This document shows, piece by piece, positions 27,122-40,618 of a DNA stretch of 64,000 nt (position 1 is the first letter of the stretch; each line of letters begins with the position of its first letter). The notes beneath the pieces were generated by a model. It saw only the letters and a list, made by a program, of their open reading frames with translations, did no database searches and had not been told where the DNA came from. The stretch comes from Shewanella loihica PV-4 (GTDB lineage: Bacteria > Pseudomonadota > Gammaproteobacteria > Enterobacterales > Shewanellaceae): the NCBI RefSeq assembly GCF_000016065.1, contig NC_009092.1:2108001-2172000 (forward strand). Direction: 5' to 3'. The position numbers were made by a program, and so were the translations under genes.

Positions 27122-27859
27122 CTAGTCTACCGCAAGGCGTGCTTCGCAGATGCGAATATCTTCTGGGGTATCGACCTCGGGCGAGTCGAAGGCGCTGATG
27201 GCAACCTTGATCGTGTGGCCATGTTCCAGTGCGCGCAGCTGCTCAAGCTTTTCGAGATCTTCTAAACGGCCAAGTGGCAGCTTATTGAAGGTTCTGACAA
27301 ACTCGCGGGTGTAGGCATACACGCCCAGGTGTTTGTAGACCGGGTAGTCATCTGTATCACGGCCGAAGGGGATGCGGGCACGAGAGAAATAGAGGGCGTT
27401 AAATTGGTTGTCGAACACCATCTTGACGTGCTTGGGATCGTTAAGCTCATGCTCTTCGGTGATCTCATAGCCTAGGGTTGCCATGCCGAACTCCCCTGGA
27501 TGACGCTCAAACAGTGTGATGATCTGCTCGATGGAGATAGGATCGATCAGCGGCTGATCGCCCTGGAGGTTGATCACCAGGTCATCGTCCGCCAAGCCAA
27601 GCTGGGTGATTGCATCCTCGATTCTGTCGGTGCCGGAGGCAGCATTGGCATCTGTCATGACTACCTTACCGCCAAAGGCTTCAACGGCCTCCTTGATGCG
27701 CAGATCGTCGGTGGCCACATAGATGGCAGTTAAGCCTTTTGCCAGCGCCGCACGCTCGTAAACGTGCTGGATCATCGGCTTACCGTTAATCGGCGCCAAT
27801 GGCTTACCCGGAAAACGGCTTGAGCCATAGCGAGCAGGGATTAACAGAGTCACATTCAT
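27122..27859 (-). CDS. kdsB: CMP-Kdo8N/CMP-Kdo synthetase
   Basis: Cytidylyltransferase of 245 residues with the nucleotide-binding signature [18 protein letters not shown] at residues 6-23, [11 protein letters not shown] near 100 and the C-terminal VDTPEDI. It couples CTP to the octulosonate before transfer to lipid A. In S. oneidensis the KdsB encoded beside kdnAB prefers the 8-amino sugar Kdo8N, and the same neighbourhood here implies the same substrate. The start is the ATG at 27857-27859 ([14 protein letters not shown]), rather than a longer frame of 18 unconserved codons. Confidence 0.94.
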   Translation of the reverse strand: MNVTLLIPARYGSSRFPGKPLAPINGKPMIQHVYERAALAKGLTAIYVATDDLRIKEAVEAFGGKVVMTDANAASGTDRIEDAITQLGLADDDLVINLQGDQPLIDPISIEQIITLFERHPGEFGMATLGYEITEEHELNDPKHVKMVFDNQFNALYFSRARIPFGRDTDDYPVYKHLGVYAYTREFVRTFNKLPLGRLEDLEKLEQLRALEHGHTIKVAISAFDSPEVDTPEDIRICEARLAVD

Positions 27860-27902
27860 TTGGATATACCTATCAGTTACAGTGTGCCGCAGTGCATAAG
27901 AG

Positions 27903-27925
27903 AAGGGGCTCACTAGGAGCCCCTT
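27903..27925 (-). other. Hairpin between kdnB and kdsB
   Basis: AAGGGGCT (27903-27910) pairs with AGCCCCTT (27918-27925) in the 84-bp gap between kdnB and kdsB. The minus-strand tail is only TTCTCTT, so it may be a partial terminator or a processing site that lowers kdsB read-through. Confidence 0.5.
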
Positions 27926-27943
27926 ACACCTTGAGCTTACAGG

Positions 27944-30393
<2,450 letters not shown>

Positions 30394-30545
30394 TTACTGA
30401 AATAAGCGGCTTTTTTTGGCTTTTAGGCGAGGGGACTTAGCGATAGCGCATGATTTGACCATCATGCGCTGAGATTGCCGCTTCTGAATGGGATGCAGGC
30501 CTGTACGAAAGAGCAAGATGGCCCGTATCTGATGGAGAATTTAGC

Positions 30546-31157
30546 CTAACGGCGGGCAAAGGTTTCGTTGTCTACCGTGACGTCGAGATCCGACAGCAGG
30601 CCGTTTTCGACGCTGTAGATCCAGCCGTGTACCGCCACCTTCTGACCGCGCTCCCAGGCGTCTTGCACTATGGTGGTGCTGGCGACATTGCCGACCTGCT
30701 CGATGACGTTGAGCTCACACAGGCGATCGAAGCGGGTCTTCTCATCAAGCTCCGCCAGCTCCTTGGCGTGCAGGCGATGGATATCGCGGATATGGCCCAG
30801 CCAGTTGTCAATGAGTCCGAGGCGATCATTGCCCATGGAGGCCTTGATGCCGCCGCAGCCGTAGTGGCCGACCACCATGATATGTTTAACCTGGAGCACC
30901 TCCACCGCATATTGCAGCACCGAGAGGCAGTTGAGATCCGTGTGGATCACCATGTTGGCGATGTTTCTATGAACGAACACCTCGCCCGGCATGAGGTCGA
31001 TGATCTGGTTCGACGGTACCCGACTGTCCGAGCAGCCAATCCACAGATACTCGGGATTTTGCTGTTGGGCCAGTTGTTCAAAGAACTTAGGATTCTCTTC
31101 CAGGATGCGGTTGGCCCAGCGGCGGTTGTTGTCGAACAAAGGTTTAAGTAGTTTCAT
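30546..31157 (-). CDS. can: Beta-class carbonic anhydrase
   Basis: Cytosolic carbonate dehydratase of 203 residues. The zinc site is complete: C42 and D44 in GCSDSR, H98 and C101 in GHYGCGG, the same spacing as E. coli Can. It interconverts CO2 and bicarbonate for biosynthetic carboxylations. Monocistronic, separated by about 250 bp from kdnA and 139 bp from the hydrolase gene downstream on the right. Confidence 0.95.
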   Translation of the reverse strand: MKLLKPLFDNNRRWANRILEENPKFFEQLAQQQNPEYLWIGCSDSRVPSNQIIDLMPGEVFVHRNIANMVIHTDLNCLSVLQYAVEVLQVKHIMVVGHYGCGGIKASMGNDRLGLIDNWLGHIRDIHRLHAKELAELDEKTRFDRLCELNVIEQVGNVASTTIVQDAWERGQKVAVHGWIYSVENGLLSDLDVTVDNETFARR

Positions 31158-31296
31158 TTAGTTAAAATCATGTCTATGAAGAAGATTTTGCAGGGCAGCA
31201 TTCTAACATTAAATAGTTACCCTGCTGGTCTACTCAGTCTAGATGCTATCCTTTAACTAGGGCTAATCCGAATAGCTGTCGACCTGAATGTTCGCC

Positions 31297-32130
31297 TTAT
31301 CCTAAGTGTTTTCCAAAGAAGTCACTCAGATGCTGATTGATCCACTCACTCTGTTCCAGTGTCGAGATATGTCCCGCCTCGGGGATATGCAAAAACTCGC
31401 TGCCGTCGATGGCATCGTGCATCAGATAGGCCTCCAGCACGGGGCTGGGCTTATCCTGGGTGCCCGTCATGATAAGGGTCGGCAGGGTCAGCTGCTCGAT
31501 ATCTTCCATGATGTCGCGGCGACCGAAGATGATGCGGCCAAGGCGTGATATGCTCTCCAGCCGTTCTGGCGCAATGCTCGCGAGCGACGCCTTAAAGGAG
31601 GCGATAAGCTCAGGCTGTTTCTGCTCGACATTGTCACTAAAGAATAGCGGCGCTATCTGCTCAATCAGCGGCTCAGGTAACCGACCTGCGGCAGTCATGG
31701 CATCGAGCATGGCGTAATACTTGGCGCGGCTGACTTCGGGTTCGAAGCCGAGGAAACAGCCCATCATCACCAAGGTCTTTACCCGGCGCGGCGCCATCAG
31801 GGTCAACTCGGTGCCCCACATGCCGCCAACTGACAGGCCAAGAATGGAAAACTCATCGATCTCCAGGCTGTCCATCAGCGCCAGATAGTGCTCGGCCAGA
31901 TGTTTGAGCGAGCGGCAACCGCTTGGTAGAACATCTGAATGACCATGCGCCCAGAGATCGGGCACGATACAGCGGTAGTGCTGGCTCAGGTGGGCAAGCT
32001 GCGGCGCCCACATGGCGCTGTCCCAAAGGTAGCTGTGGCCCAGCAGGAGTACAGGTCCCTGGCCGATATCCAGATAGCTCATCTGCTGGCCGTTTAGATT
32101 GAAACTATGACGAAAACTGTCGAGGTTCAT
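31297..32130 (-). CDS. Alpha/beta hydrolase
   Basis: Protein of 277 residues with an alpha/beta-hydrolase fold. The oxyanion segment LLGHSYLWDSAMW is near residue 30, nucleophile elbow GLSVGG has S100, the acid lies in TGTQDKP (about 220) and the catalytic His in EAGHIS (about 250). The substrate is unknown; similar proteins are annotated as esterases, haloperoxidases or lactonases. It starts 7 bp after the M15 peptidase gene, so it is probably the last gene of the yffB-dapE-M15-hydrolase unit. Confidence 0.82.
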   Translation of the reverse strand: MNLDSFRHSFNLNGQQMSYLDIGQGPVLLLGHSYLWDSAMWAPQLAHLSQHYRCIVPDLWAHGHSDVLPSGCRSLKHLAEHYLALMDSLEIDEFSILGLSVGGMWGTELTLMAPRRVKTLVMMGCFLGFEPEVSRAKYYAMLDAMTAAGRLPEPLIEQIAPLFFSDNVEQKQPELIASFKASLASIAPERLESISRLGRIIFGRRDIMEDIEQLTLPTLIMTGTQDKPSPVLEAYLMHDAIDGSEFLHIPEAGHISTLEQSEWINQHLSDFFGKHLG

Positions 32131-32136
32131 GGGAAA

Positions 32137-34354
<2,218 letters not shown>

Positions 34355-34528
34355 AATCTGATTCTCCGTATGGGGTAACGTCCGACCAGAAACGTTGTGA
34401 TGTCTTATTCGTGTCAGTTACTTTGGCCAGCTTTGCTGGCAAGTGCAGTGACTTGCAGGTCTTTTTTTGGTTATTGTGGCACCGAGTCGCCTCTGCCTCA
34501 AGGGCTAAGCAGGACGCAAGTGTCTGTT

Positions 34529-34556
34529 TGAAAAAAAATCACCCAGGTTTAGGTGA
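34529..34556 (-). terminator. Terminator of the pts operon (crr)
   Basis: On the minus strand TCACC (34556-34552) pairs with GGTGA (34543-34539), followed by eight T residues (34531-34538). It is about 85 bp after the crr stop. Confidence 0.68.
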
Positions 34557-34640
34557 GAAGCCGCTGCCCGGCGCTAACGCACCGGGGAAAACGAGAGTTA
34601 TATCAATCAGAAAGAGATTAGCTAATTACCGGGATAGGGA

Positions 34641-35150
34641 TTAAAGCTGAACCGAGAAGATCACATCTTTACCGGCTTCGATACTGCCGTGACGCTTGTC
34701 GAGTCCCTGAATATCTTCCATGTTCGCCAGCACCACAGGCGTGAGCAGGCTCTCGACATGGGCCTTGAGGTAGTCGAGATCGAATTCGAGTATGGGATCG
34801 CCAGCCTTAACCTGTTGACCCTCTTCGGCCAGACGGGTAAAGCCGTTGCCCCTGAGTTCTACCGTGCCGACGCCGAAATGCACAAACAGCTCGAGCCCTT
34901 GGGGTGACTCGATACTGAAGGCGTGGTTGGTTTCGAAAATCTTACCTATGGTGCCATCTACCGGCGCCACTATCTGTTTGCCCTTGGGCGCGATGGCAAT
35001 ACCGTCACCGACTATCTTCTCGGCAAAGACCACATCCGGCACTTTCTCGATAGCCACTATCTCGCCCGACACTGGCGCGTACACGTCGATGCCGCCCGTG
35101 ATAGGTGGCTGACCAGAAATTAAACGTCTTATGCGGCTCAAAAATCCCAT
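34641..35150 (-). CDS. crr: PTS glucose-specific EIIA component (EIIA-Glc)
   Basis: Cytoplasmic phosphocarrier of 169 residues. H91 in LELFVHFGVGTVEL is the phosphorylated histidine, with the supporting H76 in ETNHAFS (E. coli numbers are one lower). It accepts phosphate from HPr and passes it to an EIIBC permease; it also controls adenylate cyclase and permeases in enterics. Last gene of ptsH-ptsI-crr; no EIIBC gene is nearby, so here it may be mainly regulatory or serve permeases encoded elsewhere. Confidence 0.96.
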   Translation of the reverse strand: MGFLSRIRRLISGQPPITGGIDVYAPVSGEIVAIEKVPDVVFAEKIVGDGIAIAPKGKQIVAPVDGTIGKIFETNHAFSIESPQGLELFVHFGVGTVELRGNGFTRLAEEGQQVKAGDPILEFDLDYLKAHVESLLTPVVLANMEDIQGLDKRHGSIEAGKDVIFSVQL

Positions 35151-35216
35151 TAAATTGCCCCTGTGTTAGCACGCTGTAGTGTCGTGATAAATTATGCCTA
35201 GCATACTCAAAAATTA

Positions 35217-36923
35217 TCAAGAGTGACAGTGTGTTAATAATTGATTTAACGCATCGATGCGCGAAATTTGCAAGGCCTTGTGCGCAAGTTCGACACAATC
35301 TGGGTAAGACCAACGACTGAGGGCCTGTTTAACCTCGAGTAGTGAGGCCAGGTTGACGCTAAACTCCTCGAGCCCAAGGCCTATTAGGAGCGCTGTGGCG
35401 CTGGGGTTACTGGCCAGCTCGCCACACATGGAGACTCGCACCTTGGCAGCCTTGGCTTGTTCGATAATCTGGGCGATCAGGCGGATGATCACAGGCGAGA
35501 GCACCGGATATTGGTCGATCAGCAGTGGATTGGCGCGGTCGGCGGCCATAGTATATTGGGTGAGATCGTTGGTGCCTATGCTGACAAAATCCAGCAGGGG
35601 GAGCATGGAGGCGAGATTAAACACCGCCGCCGGGGTTTCCACCACTATGCCAAGCTCGAGTTCACCAAAGCCTTTTTCCGCCTCCACAAGCTCCTGTTTG
35701 CACAGCTCCAGCAGCGCAAGAACCGCTTCGAGTTCCTCCACCTGATTGACCATGGGAAACATGAGGCGGATAGGACCATGGTTGGCGGCCCTGAGGATCG
35801 CCTTGAGCTGGGCACTAAACAGCTTAGGATGGGCGAGTGTGTACCTGACGCCTCTGAGGCCCAGTGCAGGATTCTCCTCGCTGTCCATGGCGAGGGTTGG
35901 CACCTCCTTGTCGGCGCCCAGATCCATGCTGCGAATGGTGAGCGGCTTGCCGTCGAGCAGCTGCAAAGCGTCACAGTAGAGCTGATACTGGCGGTTCTCG
36001 TCCGGCAGCTCGTGGTTGTTCATAAACAGAAATTCGGTGCGAAACAGGCCAACCCCCTCGGCGCCCACATCGGCCAGGTGATTGATTTCGCTGATACAGC
36101 CGACATTTGCCAGCAGGGGAATGGAGCGGCCATCCTTAGTCTGGGTGACTGTGCCTTTTAAGGCCAGTAGCGCCGACTTGCGCTCGTCCGCCTGCTGTTT
36201 CTGGGCGTTAAGATCATCTATCTGCGTCTCGTCGGGCTCAAGATAGAGCTCGCCATTGATGGCATCTACCGCCAACACCATGCCATCCGTCACCTCTAGT
36301 GTCTGCCAGGGGCAGCTCATCAGAGTGGGAATGCCCGCGCTGCGGGCCAGGATCGCGGTATGGCTGGTGACGCCGCCGGTCTGCAGTACCAAGGCGCTGA
36401 CGCGCTCAAGTGGCAGGGTGGCGAACTCGGCCGGGGTAATATCTTTAGCTAGGACGATAGCATTTTCCGGCAGGCGGCTGAGGTTGTCGCAGTGTCCGGT
36501 AAGCAGGGTGCGGATCAGGCGCTGACCCAGACTCAGCACATCTTCGGCGCGCCTTGCGAGATAGGGGGAGTCTGCCTCTTGCATCGCCTGGGCCTGTTTG
36601 GCGAAGCTGTGCTCCACCGCCAGGGCCGCTGAAAACTGGCGCTTGCCTATGGTGTCGCTGAGCTCGGCCAGTAACTCTTCATCCTCTAACAGCAGGAGAT
36701 CGGCTTCGATCAGCTGGTAGTTGTCCGATTCGGGATCTAGCTTGGCGGCGCAGGCCTGGCTTTGTTTGATGAGGGTCTTGAGGGCGCGATTGAGTCTTTG
36801 CTGCTCGCGGGCGAGCTGGGAGGGAGGCAAGAGGTGATAGTCGAGTTTGCTTTCATAGGTGCGAAGCACCTTGGCCTGCCCGAAGGCGATGCCCGCCGAT
36901 ACCGCTATGCCTCTCATCGTCAT
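35217..36923 (-). CDS. ptsI: Phosphoenolpyruvate-protein phosphotransferase (enzyme I)
   Basis: Protein of 568 residues. The phosphorylated His is H188 in TGGVTSHTAILARSAGIP, and the PEP-binding domain contains VGLFRTEFLFM and the catalytic cysteine in SMCGELASNP. It transfers phosphate from PEP to HPr. Starts 11 bp after ptsH with GGAG upstream of ATG 36923; a second ATG two codons in (MRGIAVSAGIAFG) is an equally possible start. Confidence 0.96.
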   Translation of the reverse strand: MTMRGIAVSAGIAFGQAKVLRTYESKLDYHLLPPSQLAREQQRLNRALKTLIKQSQACAAKLDPESDNYQLIEADLLLLEDEELLAELSDTIGKRQFSAALAVEHSFAKQAQAMQEADSPYLARRAEDVLSLGQRLIRTLLTGHCDNLSRLPENAIVLAKDITPAEFATLPLERVSALVLQTGGVTSHTAILARSAGIPTLMSCPWQTLEVTDGMVLAVDAINGELYLEPDETQIDDLNAQKQQADERKSALLALKGTVTQTKDGRSIPLLANVGCISEINHLADVGAEGVGLFRTEFLFMNNHELPDENRQYQLYCDALQLLDGKPLTIRSMDLGADKEVPTLAMDSEENPALGLRGVRYTLAHPKLFSAQLKAILRAANHGPIRLMFPMVNQVEELEAVLALLELCKQELVEAEKGFGELELGIVVETPAAVFNLASMLPLLDFVSIGTNDLTQYTMAADRANPLLIDQYPVLSPVIIRLIAQIIEQAKAAKVRVSMCGELASNPSATALLIGLGLEEFSVNLASLLEVKQALSRWSYPDCVELAHKALQISRIDALNQLLTHCHS

Positions 36924-36934
36924 CCTGACTCCTG

Positions 36935-37192
36935 TTAACTTAAGGTGATGAGCAGCTCGGCAACGGTATCAACCGCTGGCTTTGCCTGCTCGCCATCGGC
37001 GCTGACCTTGACCTCCACGCCCTTGTAAAGGCCCAGGGTCTGCAGCTTAAACAGGCTTTTGGCGCTGGCCTGCTTGCCCTGGCATTCCACTATGATGTCA
37101 CAATCATAGGCCTTAGCTGCCTTAACGAGCAGGGCGGCTGGCCGGGTATGAATGCCGTGCTCGGCCATGATGGTGACTGTTTTTTGGTACAT
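36935..37192 (-). CDS. ptsH: Phosphocarrier protein HPr
   Basis: Protein of 85 residues. H15 in EHGIHTRPAALLV is phosphorylated by enzyme I. The region SAKSLFKLQTLGL contains the conserved regulatory-site serine. First gene of ptsH-ptsI-crr. Confidence 0.96.
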   Translation of the reverse strand: MYQKTVTIMAEHGIHTRPAALLVKAAKAYDCDIIVECQGKQASAKSLFKLQTLGLYKGVEVKVSADGEQAKPAVDTVAELLITLS

Positions 37193-37223
37193 AAACTCGC
37201 TCTTTGGAAATGACGCTCGGCGC

Positions 37224-37616
37224 TTAGGCCTGGTAATGAATGATCTGATAGTTGGTCTTCTTCAGCGCCTGTATCGCCTGTTGCAGCTTGTCCTTCTTCA
37301 CCAGAATATAATCGGTATCGAAGGTAGAGATGGCAAAGATGCTGATCTTGGCTTCTGCCAAGGTGCCTGAGACGCTGGCGAGGATCCCCGTCATGGAGAA
37401 ACCCAGCGGACCGACCACCTCGAGGCAGCGCCAGTCGCTCTCCTCTTCGAGGCTGTCGAGTTGCAGCTCGGCGGGAACCACCACAGAGAGTTCATCTTTG
37501 GTCTTGCCGATGAAAAACATGGGCTGACGAAACACCTCGGGCACTAACTCACTGTCTGGGCTGAAGCTGTGAATACTGTATAGCTGAGGATGTACCGCTA
37601 ACGTCATTCGAGCCAT
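37224..37616 (-). CDS. ACT domain-containing protein
   Basis: Protein of 130 residues with two ACT-like segments in the CASTOR/ACT_7 style; the clearest is GPLGFSMTGILASVSGTLAEAKISIFAISTFDTDYILV near residues 70-108. Such small ACT proteins bind amino acids, and their partners are mostly unknown. It ends 31 bp before ptsH on the same strand, so it may be co-transcribed with the PTS genes. Confidence 0.78.
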   Translation of the reverse strand: MARMTLAVHPQLYSIHSFSPDSELVPEVFRQPMFFIGKTKDELSVVVPAELQLDSLEEESDWRCLEVVGPLGFSMTGILASVSGTLAEAKISIFAISTFDTDYILVKKDKLQQAIQALKKTNYQIIHYQA

Positions 37617-37761
37617 GGTTATGTGATCCCATCGATGCTGAAAAATGTGATGTCGTTAAGCTTATCACAGATTTAACGCCCGCTGTCGAGCTTTGAGCCG
37701 GGATTTTTAGTGCCTGAGTTTTAGTCGGGATAATTAACTGCCCTTCGCCTTTGCAGCAAAA

Positions 37762-37789
37762 TAAAAGGGAGCCATCTGGCTCCCTTCTT
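37762..37789 (-). terminator. Terminator of the methyl-accepting chemotaxis gene
   Basis: AAGGGAGCC (37765-37773) pairs with GGCTCCCTT (37778-37786), loop ATCT; the minus-strand tail is TTTTAT. Confidence 0.75.
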
Positions 37790-37831
37790 TATCTCTAGTC
37801 TGGCTCACGCTGTCCAATTAAGAGATTAGTT

Positions 37832-39469
37832 TTAAACCTTGAACTGACCCAAGATCTTGGCGCTGGTCTGACTGATTTGACGCAGAGACTCGGCGGCCAT
37901 GCGATTGCTCTCGTTGGCCTTGACCGATACCTCAGACAGCTCAGTGATGCTGCAGATGTTGCGGTTGATCTCTTCGGTCACCAGGGACTGCTCCTCGGTG
38001 GCGCTGGCTAGCTGGGTGTTCATGTCGCTGATATGGGCGATCAGCTCTAGGATGGTGTTGAGGGATTCACCCACGGCCTGGGCTTGCTGCTGCAGCTCCA
38101 CCGATTGGGTCTGCGTATCGCTGTTGCTGTGCATCACGTTGGCGACGCCATTTTGAATATCAGTGATGATCTTCTGGATCTCGTTGGTGGAGTCTTGGGT
38201 GCGATTGGCCAGGGCGCGCACCTCGTCGGCCACCACGGCGAAGCCTCGGCCATGGGCGCCGGCGCGGGCGGCCTCGATGGCGGCGTTTAACGCCAGCAGG
38301 TTGGTCTGATCGGCGATGCCGCGGATCACATCCAATATGCTGCCGATCTGCTCGGAAGACACCCCAAGGTGCTGGGTGATGCCTTCGGCATTCTTCAGCT
38401 CCTGAACCAACTTATGGGTATTCTCTACCGTGCCGTCCATCTGCTGCTTACTGTCCTGAGCCTGCTGCTTGACGCTGTTAGCGGCATCGGCTGCCTGCTG
38501 GGTGCTGCTGGCCATCTCATGAGTGGTGGAGAGCATCTGATTGATGGCGGTGGCGACGCTACTGGTCTCCTGATGCAGGTGATCGACACTGGCGTTAGAT
38601 TCGGCAACGGCATTAAATAAACGGTCGGCGTCCTGGTTGAGATCGTGTCCAACCGGTTGGAGATCGGCAACCATCTTGTTGATCTTACCTACGAAGTTGT
38701 TGAAGGCGATGGCGAGGGCCACCACTTCATCTTTGCCTTGGGTGGGCAGGCGCTTGGTCAGATCGCCTTCACCCTCGGCAATATCTTTCATCGCATCGAT
38801 AGCCTGATTCAGCGGCGAGCTGATGGAGTGATTGAGGATCAGGAAGAAGGCAAAGATAGGCACAGAGATCAGCAACATGATCCCCAGATAGTTGTACATC
38901 ACGCTGATGGTGGTGTCGTTGACATCGCTCATGTAAGAGGTAGTCACCAGTGTCCACTGCCAGGCAGGGAAGGTGCGGGCTTCCATCAGGGCTTCTTCCT
39001 GCTCGCCTGTGATAGGGTTTCTCATCTCCATGCTGGCCTTGGCGATGCCCGAGGCCATGGCCTTGTCCAGTAACTTATCTAAAGCGTTGCCGCCCATCTG
39101 GCTGGTGAGCTTTGATGCCTTGATGCCGAGCTGGTCAGGCGATGCACCATTGGCCAGCAGGGTATGATCTGCATCGAACAGCAGGAAATAGCCGCTCTCG
39201 CCATATTGGATCTGATTGACCAGATTCGCCGCCTCTCGCTGGGCGTCTTCTGGCGTCAGGATATTTTGCTGGCTCTGGCGGTAGTGAGTGTCGATCACAC
39301 TCAGGAGCGTGGATAGCTGCGCGTCGTTTTGCAGCCATTTCTGCTTAATCAGGTTGTTGCGCTGCTCGTTGATCGAAAAGCTGGCGAAGACAAAGGTGCC
39401 TATGGCGGCAAGCACCAGCATTAAGATGAGGCGCTGTAGAATGGTGAACCTTCTGAGGATCGCAAGCAT
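37832..39469 (-). CDS. Methyl-accepting chemotaxis protein with single Cache domain
   Basis: Transmembrane chemoreceptor of 545 residues. Helix 1 (about 10-32), a periplasmic single-Cache (sCache_2) domain with [20 protein letters not shown], helix 2 (about 185-210), a HAMP domain and the signalling domain with the hairpin tip [20 protein letters not shown]. No obvious C-terminal CheR-binding pentapeptide (it ends ILGQFKV). Such Cache receptors often detect small organic acids; the ligand is unknown. The start is the ATG at 39467-39469 with AGGA 6 bp before it. It is divergent from the DUF3334 gene. Confidence 0.9.
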   Translation of the reverse strand: MLAILRRFTILQRLILMLVLAAIGTFVFASFSINEQRNNLIKQKWLQNDAQLSTLLSVIDTHYRQSQQNILTPEDAQREAANLVNQIQYGESGYFLLFDADHTLLANGASPDQLGIKASKLTSQMGGNALDKLLDKAMASGIAKASMEMRNPITGEQEEALMEARTFPAWQWTLVTTSYMSDVNDTTISVMYNYLGIMLLISVPIFAFFLILNHSISSPLNQAIDAMKDIAEGEGDLTKRLPTQGKDEVVALAIAFNNFVGKINKMVADLQPVGHDLNQDADRLFNAVAESNASVDHLHQETSSVATAINQMLSTTHEMASSTQQAADAANSVKQQAQDSKQQMDGTVENTHKLVQELKNAEGITQHLGVSSEQIGSILDVIRGIADQTNLLALNAAIEAARAGAHGRGFAVVADEVRALANRTQDSTNEIQKIITDIQNGVANVMHSNSDTQTQSVELQQQAQAVGESLNTILELIAHISDMNTQLASATEEQSLVTEEINRNICSITELSEVSVKANESNRMAAESLRQISQTSAKILGQFKV

Positions 39470-39861
39470 GTTATGTCCTATCAATAGCCCGGTTAAATGT
39501 TGCTAATATACAGGCTAACGAAAGGGTTGAGAATGCGGTGGCAACGAATAGTCAATCGATTGACTGTTTATTGTTAATTAATTGAACTGGCTCACGTTGA
39601 CTCCGGATCTTTTTGGCATTTTTACGCAACCGAACAATGTGTGTTGCCTCCTTTGTGAGGCAGTTAACGGCGTTTTTTAAAGGCCTTTGATAGGGAACGG
39701 ATGACGGAGAACCGTACAAGATGTCACGATTTTACGAACCGCAGATCTGGTTGTTATTTCGCCGCTGAATGAGAATTAACTAATCCCCTGTTTTGATTTT
39801 GATTTTTATCGTAATAGCGCGCAGAATGGAGTATGACTCTTTTTTGACATGTGATGAGACT
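39470..39861. other. Divergent promoter region between chemoreceptor and DUF3334 genes
   Basis: 392 bp. It holds the 16-bp perfect palindrome at 39550-39565, a short hairpin TGCCTC/GAGGCA at 39645-39662 without a T run, and presumably both promoters. No credible gene. Confidence 0.5.
39550..39565. promoter_or_regulatory. 16-bp perfect palindrome upstream of the chemoreceptor gene
   Basis: AGTCAATCGATTGACT is a perfect palindrome centred on CG, 81-96 bp upstream of the chemoreceptor ATG. Its length and location suggest an operator; the central CG is found in LacI-family sites among others. The regulator is unknown. Confidence 0.5.
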
Positions 39862-40554
39862 ATGACCTCGCAAGTGATCAGTTCCGACGATATTTTGCTA
39901 AAACTCTGCCATTCGGTGTGCCGGGTGCTGACCAGTACCACGGGCAGCCAGGTGAGCCATGCCGCCATGGTGCAGAGCATCACTAAGACCTGCCTCAAAC
40001 CAGATCTTGGCTGCTTCTCCATCTTCGACGGTGGATTCTCAGGCCTTGTGGTGATCAACTTTTCGGCCCCGGCGGCGGTGGAGATCTACCAAGCCTATAT
40101 GAAGCAGATGGGGATGCCCGAGTCTGAGCTGGCCTTCTCCCATACCTCGGATGAGGTGGGGGATGTGATGGGCGAGTTGATGAACCAGATCCTGGGCGAC
40201 TTTATCGTCAAGGTAAACAAGGAGCTGCAGACCTCGATCAATCAGAGTCAGCCTAAGATGCTGACCATTAACAAAGAACTGACCATCTCCATCGACACCA
40301 ACCTGGATGAGGCGGTGGCGCGCCGCGTCGCCTTCAAGACCGCCAGAAACCATATCTTCTATCTGGAATACGCCATGGATAAGACTGAATTTATCAAGCT
40401 GGCAGATTTCGAGCATGAGGAAGACGATCCCGATGCCTTGCTGGCCCAGCACGGTCAAGGAAGCCAGGCGGCAGACCCTTCTTGGTCGGCGGCAGTTAAT
40501 AGTGCCGTTGTGGTCGACGATTCTGATGATCTGATGAAGGAGCTTGGGATATAA
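39862..40554 (+). CDS. DUF3334 / CheX-like chemotaxis protein
   Basis: Protein of 230 residues with an N-terminal CheX/CheC-like fold. The segment SHTSDEVGDVMGELMNQILGD contains E105 and N108, the ExxN arrangement used by CheX-type phosphatases to dephosphorylate CheY-P. A C-terminal acidic tail (from about residue 180) ends in DDSDDLMKELGI. It matches DUF3334, found in vibrios and Shewanella. It is divergent from a chemoreceptor. The start is taken at ATG 39862 (MTSQVISSDD); an upstream in-frame start would add 23 residues of unlikely sequence. Phosphatase activity is an inference. Confidence 0.75.
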   Translation: MTSQVISSDDILLKLCHSVCRVLTSTTGSQVSHAAMVQSITKTCLKPDLGCFSIFDGGFSGLVVINFSAPAAVEIYQAYMKQMGMPESELAFSHTSDEVGDVMGELMNQILGDFIVKVNKELQTSINQSQPKMLTINKELTISIDTNLDEAVARRVAFKTARNHIFYLEYAMDKTEFIKLADFEHEEDDPDALLAQHGQGSQAADPSWSAAVNSAVVVDDSDDLMKELGI

Positions 40555-40618
40555 TCGAGCTTCTTAAGGGGCGGGCGTTGGCTCGCCCTGTTTGTGTATA
40601 ACAAGGTCGCCCATAATT

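Noticed and set aside
34411..34644. 77-codon plus-strand frame between yffB and crr
   Set aside because: No ribosome site or recognisable protein features, and it runs through the crr terminator hairpin.
35457..36161. 234-codon plus-strand frame inside ptsI
   Set aside because: Antisense shadow of ptsI; ptsI motifs are intact throughout this stretch.
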